A stretch of DNA of 64,000 nt from JANLQX01 sp031368215 (GTDB lineage: Bacteria > Actinomycetota > Acidimicrobiia > Acidimicrobiales > JANYDT01). Position numbers and translations under genes: made by a program. How positions within the stretch are numbered: position 1 is the stretch's first letter; the number at the start of each line of letters is the position of its first letter. Of this stretch, positions 51,801 to 60,800 are shown in pieces. Location of the stretch: assembly GCA_031368215.1 (NCBI GenBank), contig JANLRD010000224.1, forward strand, positions 1 through 64,000, given 5' to 3'. A model generated the notes under the pieces. It saw only the letters and a list, made by a program, of their open reading frames with translations. It made no database searches and was not told the origin of the DNA.

Positions 51801-54800
51801 CGGCGTCTCGCCGGCATTGCGCGCTCCGTTGTCGTTGGCATCGACGTAGACGAATCCCGAGATGGTCGAAACCGTGTCGCCGAAGTTCTGTCCCGTCACA
51901 CCGGTGGCCGGTAGGCCGTTGACGGCGATCGCTGTTGGGTTCTGGCTGCGTCCGAATCCGGTCGGGGTCACCTGGTCGATGCGATAGTCCGCGCCGGAAA
52001 CGAGGTTGTCGAATCGGTACGAACCATCGCTTCCGCTCGTCGTTCTGGCGATCTCGTCGCCCGATGTGTTTCGGAGGACGACGACAACGCCGGCCAAAGG
52101 GTCGTCGACTCCGGCGTCGCGAACTGCATCGCGATTGCGGTCGAGGTAGACGCTTCCGCTGATCGACACAGTCGAGCTGATCTCACCGAAGTCGTATCCG
52201 GTTCCGTTGACACCGACGCCGACGGTGATCCCGGTCACGGAGTCCGTGCCGATGCCGTTCCCGGGGCGCGTTCCGCCGAGCGTGCCGATGGCATCGCGCC
52301 CGTCTCCGTACCCGATGGGCTGGGTCGGCTCCGTGACCGTGTAGACGCCCGCAATGAGTCCGTCGATGCTCCAGGAACCGTCGACCGACGTGGTTGTCGC
52401 GAGGTTCACCGAACGACCGTTGACGTCGATGCCGGTCACGCGGATCGTGATGCTGCCGATCGGCTGCTCGCCCGAGTCGAAGATTCCGTTGTTGTCGGCA
52501 TCGATGAAGACCCGACCGGCCAACGTGGAAGTGGTGTCGAAGAAGTCCTGTCCCGAGAGTCCACCAACGGGTGCCGTGACGCTCCGCGTGTTCGGTGAAG
52601 AACTGCCATAGCCAATCGGTTGTGTCTCGGTGACCGAGTAGTCGCCGACCGGAATACCGGAGAACGAGTAGTTGCCGTTCACGTCGGTGGCGGTCGTGGC
52701 AACCACTGCTCCGCTGGCATCGCGCAGCGTGATGGTCACCCCGGCGATCGTCCCGTTCTCTCCGGTGTCCCTCGCGCCGTTGGTGTTCGGGTCGACGCGA
52801 ACCGCACCGCTGATGGAGGTGTAGGCGACCGGGGCGAGCGGCTTCTCACCGAAGAGATTGCCCGTCGACGTCGTGCCCGATGCGATGGTGACACCGCCGA
52901 TCTGGTCATTCGTCGTTGTCGTACCGCCGGCGGTCCCGGCCCGTTCGGCGCCATCGAGGTACGACGCCGGCTGGGTCACTTCGGTCACCGCGTAGGTACC
53001 GGGACGCAGGCCGGTGAATGCGAAGCTGCCATCGGACGCGGTCGTCGTCGCGCGGTTGACGGTGTTGCCGAGATCATCGGATCCGTTCAGCGCGATCGAA
53101 ACCGTGGCGATGCCGGGCTCGCCGACCTGCCGGTTCCCGTCACCCGTGATGTCCACGTACACGGAGCCGGCGATAGAGCCGGGAACGAGCTCGCCGAAGT
53201 TGTTGCGCGCCGAGTTCGTCGACGATCCGACGACGATGCCGGTGAGCACGTCGCGTGTGGGGATCGGGCCGCCGAGCGAACCACCGGCGGACCCGACGGT
53301 GTCGCGACCGTCGATGTAGCCCGCAGGCTGTGTCTCGGTGAGCGTGTAGCCGGCCAGGTTCGATGCTTCGAGACCGGTGAACTGGTAGTAGCCGTCGGCA
53401 CCGGAGGTCACCGCGCTCGTTCTCGACGTTCCGAACACGTCGACTCCGGTCAAGGTGATCACCGCACCCACGATCGGGGCTTCGCCCGTGTCACGGACTG
53501 CGTCGTTGTCGGCATCGACGTAGACGTAGCCGGAGACGATCGGAAGATTCACGATGCCGGCGTCGATGGTGAGATTCACCTCTCCGGAGCCGAGCGTGGT
53601 GGAGCCGGAGATGCCACTCGTCTTGTTGAGATCCGAATCAGCGGTGTTGGATCCGACGTTCGCCACAGTCAGCGTGAACCCGGAAGGGGCGTCGATGCGG
53701 ATCCGGTAGATGCCGGGAACGAGGCCGTCGAAGCGATAGTTGCCCGTTGCGTTGGTGAGCTGGGTGACGGGGTCGCCGGATCCGTCGAGTATGGGCGTCC
53801 CGGCGGTGTCGAGGAGACGGACGCGCACGTTCGCCACGCCCGGTTCGCCGATGTCCTGCACGCCGTTGCCGTTCAGGTCTTCCCACACGCGATCGCCGAG
53901 GATGACAGTGCGGAAGAAGCCGGTGTCGACATCGGTCGGCGACTGTCCGCTCTGCAGCGTGAACGGCGGGGTCATCCCGGTCATGACCGCAGCGTCGGAA
54001 TTCGTCGCCGCGGAACCTCTCCCAACCGGCGACGGCGTCCAACCCGATGGGGCGGCGAAGTGGACGCGGTACGTTCCGGGGACAAGGTTGTCGAACACAT
54101 AGGCACCGCCGCCCGACGTGACCGTCGTGCGGACCACCGAGGCGCCCGCGAGGAGCTCCACGGTGATGCCGTCAAGACCGGGTTCGCCGCTGTCCTGGAT
54201 ACCGTCGGCGTTGGTGTCATCCCAGACTCGGTCCCCGACGGAGGCGGCGGCGAAGAACCCGGCGTCGATGTGTGTCGTGGTGACACCGTCAGGCACCGAG
54301 AAGACCGCAGTGCGGCCTGTTGCGAGGTCCGCGTCGGAGTCGATCCCGCTGGCGCGCGGACCGGTCGACGACGCCGGTGATGGAAGGTACCCGGAGGGAC
54401 GGACGAACTCGACGCGATAGTCGCCTTCACGGAGGAGCGCACCGCTGTTGTCGAGCCCTGCCCGGGTGAAGGAATAGGTCCCATCGGACGCCGTCGTCAC
54501 CGTCGCGATGACCGCGGCCGAGCTGTTCAGGAGTCGAACGGTGACGCCCCCGATCCCGGTGGTCTCGGTCAGCTGGCGGGTCCCGTCGGCGTTCGTGTCG
54601 TCCCACACCTGGTCGCCGATCACGACGCCGCGGAAGAGGCCGGCGTCGACGGTCGAGTTGGTCTCGCCGGAGACAACCGAGACCAATGCCGTGGCACCGG
54701 TGGCATCCGCGTTCGAGTCCGTCGACGTTGTGGCTCCGCCGGTCGTGGCGGTCTGATCGGTGAACACGTAGCCGTTGGGTGCCGTGACCAGAACGCGGTA

Positions 54801-57800
54801 CGTCCCGGGTCGAAGGTTCGTGAACGAGTAGTTGCCGTTCGCATCGGTGGTCGTGGCGTTCACCAACACACCCGATGCGTCGAGCACCGGATTGCTCGAA
54901 ACGTCGACAAGGCGAACCGTCACTCCGGCGATGCCGTCCTCGCCCGCCGTTTGGATGCCGTCGCCGTTCGTGTCGTGCCACACGCGGTCGCCGATGGTGG
55001 CCGGGCGGATGAGCCCGGTATCGACCGTGGTGTTGGCCTCGTTCGACCTGAGTGTGGTCGACGGCGATGCCCCCGACGGATTCGCGTCGGAGTCGGTGGT
55101 GTCTGTCGCAGTGGAGACGTCGCGGAGGGTCACGACCATGCCGCTCGGCGGGGTCACCGTGACCACGTAGACACCCGGCACCACATTGGCGAACTGGTAA
55201 AGACCGGTGCCGGCCGCAGTCGTCGTCGTGGGCGGGGTGATGACGACACCCGCACCGGTCGTTCCGGTCAGCGTGACCGTCGCTGCGCCAACGCCAGGCT
55301 CGCCGACATCCTGCGCTCCGTTCCCATCGGTGTCCTCCCAGACGTAGTTCCCGATGGACGCGAACCGGTAGTAGCCGGCGTCGAATCCGGTGTCATTCAC
55401 CCCGGAATCCACGGTGATCACGGGGGTGATTCCCGTGACGACATCGGCATCGGAGTTCGTCGCAGGAGCTCCGAAACCGGTCGGTGTGGGCTGCCATCCG
55501 GCTCCCGTCGGGGCGGTGAACGCAATGCGGTAACTCGCTGGGCGGAGGTTGGCGATCGACCAGAGTCCGGAGCCGTCGGTGGTCGTGGTGACCGGGACGG
55601 TGAAGGACGCGCCGGTGGCGTCGAGCAACTCCACGGTCGCCCCGGAGATGCCCGGTTCGCCGGAGTCCTGGATGCCATTGGCGTTCAGGTCTTCCCACAC
55701 GCGGTCGCCGACCGTGGCGCGCTGGAACATGCCGGCGTCGAGGTTTGTCGTCGTCTGCCCTTCGGTGAGCGTGATGGTTCCGGTGCGCCCGAAGGTGGGT
55801 CCGACGGTCGTCGACGCGTCCGAGTCGGTGTCGCTCGACAGGGGGGCGGCGGCGCTTGCCGTCGTGAACTCCCAGCCGATCGGCAGGCCGAACGTGACCT
55901 GGTAGGCACCGGGGGCGAGGAGTGCACCCGAGTTGTTGATGCCGGCCCGCGTGAACGTGTAGATCCCCGATGCATTCGTCGCGGCCGAACCCGTGACGTC
56001 GTCGGCCGTGCCGAACGTGGCGTCCAGACCGGCACCGAGCAGAGCTGCAGTCGCACCGTTCACGCCCGCGGTCTCGGTCCCGCTTCGCGTCCCGTCGGCA
56101 TTGGTGTCGACCCACACCTGATTGCCGATGCTGACCGGTCGGGCCATGCCGACGTCGATCGTCTGCTCCACTGTTCCCGACGTCAGGGTGATCAACGCCG
56201 TCCGGTTGGTGGTGGTGTCGACGTCGGAATCCGTTGCCGGCGTCGCACCGTTGATGGTGACGAGCGCCGGTGTGAGCTGGTACCCCGACGGTCGCGTCAC
56301 CACAACGACGCGGTAAATGCCGGGCGACAGATTGGTGAACGCGTATGCGCCGGAGCCCGTCGTCGTCTGGTCAGAAATGGAGGTTCCCGAAGCATCGATG
56401 GCCCGGACGCCGAGGGCATCGACGAGGCGGAGCACCGCGCCGGCCACACCATTCTCGCCGGTGTCGCGGACACCCGAGCCGTTGGCGTCGACCCACACCA
56501 GATCACCGACCGACGAAGTCCGGTACATGCCGCCGTCCACGGAGTTGTCGGTCTGATCCGAGATGAGCGTCACCGGATCGGAGACACCGGTCGCCCGGGT
56601 GATGTCGGAGTCCGTGAGATCGGTAGCGGATGCCGAATTGAGGATGGTGAAGGCCCAGCCCGAGGGCTTCACGATGCCGATCCGGTAGGTACCGGGAACG
56701 ACGCTGCCGAAGGTGTAGATGCCGCCGCCGGCGGTCGTCGTCTGAATCGGGAGTCCGGCGTTGAGGACCGGGTTGCCGCTGTTGTCGAGCAGTCGAACCG
56801 TGACACCGTCGTTGCCGTCGTCGCCGCCGTCTCGCACGCCGTTGCCGTTCGCGTCTTCCCATACGAGGTCGCCGAGCGTTGCGTACTTGTAGAGACCGGC
56901 GTCGATGGTGAAGTCGTCCGTGCCCGAGACGACCGCGAACGTCGCGGTCATGCCGGTCGCCGGGTTGGGGTTGCTGTCGGTCGCCGCGGATCCCGCGCCG
57001 GTCGGGCTGAAGTTCCAGCCGGCACCCACCGGAGGCGTGAACTTGACCCGGTAGTCGCCGGGTCGGATGTTGGGGATCGTCCAGGCGCCGAACGCATCGG
57101 TCGTTGTGGTGATCGGCACCCCGAACGATGCGCCTGTCGCATCGAGCAATTCCACGCCGACGGCGCTGACCGGAGGTTCGCCGACGTCTTGGACTCCGTT
57201 GGCGTTGAGGTCCTCCCACACGAAGTTGCCGAGCGTGACGCGCTTCCACACGCCGGCGTCGACGCTGATCGTTGCCTCGTTCTCGTTCATCGTGAACGTG
57301 GCCGTCATACCGGTCGTCTCGTTCGCATCGCTATCGGTGTTCGACGACTTCGGTGCTCCGACGGAAGCGGGAGAGAACTCGTAGGTCGCCGGGAGGGAGA
57401 ATGTCAGCCGGTAGTCACCGGGGGGCAGTGCGGCGCCCGTGTTGTTCACACCGGATTTCGTGAACGAGTACGCGCCGCCGGCAACGGTGGTCATCGATCC
57501 TGCGATGTCGTCCACGGTTCCGAAGATCCCGTCGAGACCGGCGCCCTCGAGGGTCACGGTCGCCCCGCTCACGCCCGCCGTGTCGGCAGCGTCGCGCGTG
57601 CCGTTGGAGTTGCGGTCGATCCACAGTCGGTCGCCGATCGTCACTGCACGAAAGAAGCCGGCGTCCACGGTGTTGTTGGTCTCGCCGGGGATCACGCTGA
57701 CGCTGGAGGAGCGACCGGTTCCTGCGAGCACGTCGGAGTCGACGGTGTCGTCGCCGAGACGATCATTCGGACTGAGCGTGTAGCCGACGGGAGGTACGAC

Positions 57801-60800
57801 TCGAACCTGATAGGTCCCGGGTGGGAGTGCACCGAAGGAATACGCGCCCGTGGATGACGTGAGCTGGGTGACAACGGTGTTCCCCAGGCCATCGGCGACG
57901 GGGAGGCCGTTCACGTCGGTGAGGAGGACGTTCGCTCCGGCCAGACCTGTTTCGCCGACGTCCTGGATGCCATCGGCGTCGGCATCGACGAACACGAAGT
58001 TGCCGATGACCGCAGGCTCGTAGAGGCCGGCATCGACCGTGATGATGTTCTCGTTGGACAGCACCACGAAGCGCGCCGTCTGGCCGCTTGCGATCAGGGC
58101 ATCGGAGTCCGTGTCGGAGGTGAGGGGTGTCGCGACTGCCCGCGGCGAGAAGTACAGCCCGGGAGGTCGGGTGAACACGATCTGATAGCCGGTCGCGTTC
58201 GACGGCATCAGGTCGTCGATGACGTAGGCACCGGTGAGCGGGTCGGACGTGGTCCCCCGGTTGACAGCGTTGCCGAGGATGTCGGTGCCGGACAGCGTGA
58301 CCGTGACCCCGCCGGGGAGGACCAGCCCGTTGTCGCCGGCGTCGCGGACACCGTTGCCGTTCACGTCCTTCCACACCAGATCACCCACCTTCGAGAGCGG
58401 GTAGACGGTCCGTGACGCGGTGGTGTTCGGGGTGATGACGCGGATGTTGGGATTCGAAGGGTTCGTCGGCAGCGTGCGGTACTCGGTGAGGGTGACGGTG
58501 TTGGTGAGGCCGGGGGTGAGCAGCGGCGACGGAGTGACCGGGGTGTCGACGGTCGCGGTGTAGCGGATCTTCTTCGAGCTTCCCGGAGCGATCTCATCGA
58601 TCTGTGCACTTAGCGTCTGGCCGGTGAACGATGCGCTGTCGGGGCCGGTGACGGCCGCGCCGTCGATCAGGATGCTGGCCGGGTTGGGGGTGAGGTTGAC
58701 GGGGACGACGTCGTTCGCCTTGACCTCGAAGGCTTTGCCGGTCCCGGTGTCGGCGAGCGTGATCTCATAGGTGACCACATCACCGGGGAGCACACCCTGT
58801 TGCGGCACGCGCGCCGGTGATGTCAACGCGATCGCCTTCGCGATGGTGACATTCGGGACGGTGACGTTGACGACGGCGTTCGCCGACGTCCGCTCGACCG
58901 GAATGCCACCGATGGTGGGACGCGAAGAGAACGAGGCCGTGTTGATGATGTCGGAGCCGTCGACGTTGCCGACGACATCGGCGACGACAGCGTCGACGTC
59001 GAGCGTCAGCACTGCCGTCTCGCCGACGGTGCTCGTGTTGTCGAACGGGTCGACGACAGCAACGTCGATCGCGTTGCCGCTGCCGCTCGTCGCGACAAGG
59101 TTCCCGGCGGTGATGTCGGTCGCACCCCGCTCGAGCTTCGCGGTCCACGTGACGTTCGTGAGGTTGGTCGGCACGGTGTCGAGGACGTGCGCATCGATCA
59201 GTTTCGTGCGCGGGAGGTCCACCGTGATGCGGTACTTCACCGGATCGCCAATGCGGACATCGGGGAGGCATCCGGATCCGACACACGTCGGAAGGGTGAC
59301 CGTCTTCGTCGGGGTCGGGGTGACGACGGTGACCGATACCGTGTCGTTCAGGATGGCGCTGACGTTCGACGTCCGGGTCGTGTCGAGGTTCGAGCTCGGG
59401 ACATAGGTGAAGGTGCCCGCAGCGGTGTTGATCGGGTTCTGGTAGCTGGTGATGCCCGCCGTGTTGGTCTCGACGGCTCCGGAGTTCACCGTGTCCGGGA
59501 TGGCCACGCGGTAGCGCAGCGTGACCGCCGGGCTGACGGCGGGACTCACGGCAACGGTGGGTACCGTCCACTCGATGTGCGGGAACGGAGCGGCAACGCA
59601 ACTCCCGCCGGCGGTGATGGAAGCGGAGACCACGTCGGCACACGTGATGGCCAGGGGCGTGCTCGGGAGGCGGTCCCAGACCGTCACGGTTTTCGCCGCG
59701 ATGTCACCGGTGTTGTGGAGATCGATCCGGTACGTGACGTGGTCGAAGGCCTGCACCGCGATGCCGTCGCCCTGATCCGGCCCGGTCGAACTGAACACGG
59801 CGGAGTAGTCACCGGGATAGACCGGGCTGGCGTTGGCGGGACGCTCGACGGTGTCCACGCCTTTGCGGACCTTGGGGAGCGGCATTGACCACACGATGCC
59901 GGTGTTCACCCGTTGCGCGAACACCTGTCCGGCGGTGTTGACGGAGGTGAGCTTGAGCAGGTTGTCGGTGAGGTCGCCGGCCGTGGCGGTCTCGGGGTTC
60001 ACGAGTTCGACGGCGACGGTCACCTCGAACGTCTCGCCGATGTTGTCGATGCTGCCTATCGACCACTCGAGCGTTCCCCCGCCGTCGGTCAGCGAAACAC
60101 CGGACACGTCGGGCTCGGGAGAAGCGGCGACCGGCGCGGTGGCGGCCGGAATGGTCACGGTGTTGGCCGCCGTCGTGCGAGCCGAACCGGGGATGTATCG
60201 CATCCCGTTCGGCAGGAAGTCGGTCACCTTCACGCTCGACGCGGAGATGTTCACGGGCACGAACGCCCGCAGCTTGAAGCACGCGATGTCGCCGGTGGCG
60301 TAGCCGCCCGTGCTCGTTGATGTGTAGGCGACTGTTCCCGCAGCGCAGTTGACACCGACGGCACTCGACACCGCCATACCGTTCGGGAGCGAAGACCGGA
60401 TCGCTACCTTCTTGTCCAGTTGGACGCTGATCCCCGCAACGCCGGCGCTCGCATCGTCCTGAATGGACTGGCCGTCAGCCTGGCCACCGAGTTCGTTTCC
60501 GGGAGCGGGGTCGCCGGGGGCCTCCTTTTCGATCTGCCCGTTCACGTAGGAGTAGTTGGTGAAGTCGTCGTTGGTGAGGACGGCTTGGCCGTTCTGGTAC
60601 GTCGGACGGACTCTCGACGTGAACGTCACGACCACCGTTGCGTTCGGCGGCACCGACGCGAGCGCCGGCACGACGGTCGAGTCCCACGTGACGGCATAGG
60701 TTCCGTCGCCGCCGAGCGTCACGCTCGCGTAGAACGGTGAGTTCACGACGACAGGAGTCCCGTTCACGGTGATCACGGGAACGTTTCCGGAGGTGCAGTT

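Noticed and set aside
54951..57857. Long open frame (968 codons) on the plus strand, and another at 52620-54380
   Set aside because: They are antisense to the giant repeat gene. Their Arg/Gly-rich, repetitive translations mirror its codon structure and match no domain.
46085..58395. The repeat array considered as a CRISPR or satellite
   Set aside because: Repeats are in-frame protein domains of 95-135 codons with diverged sequence, not short identical repeats with spacers.
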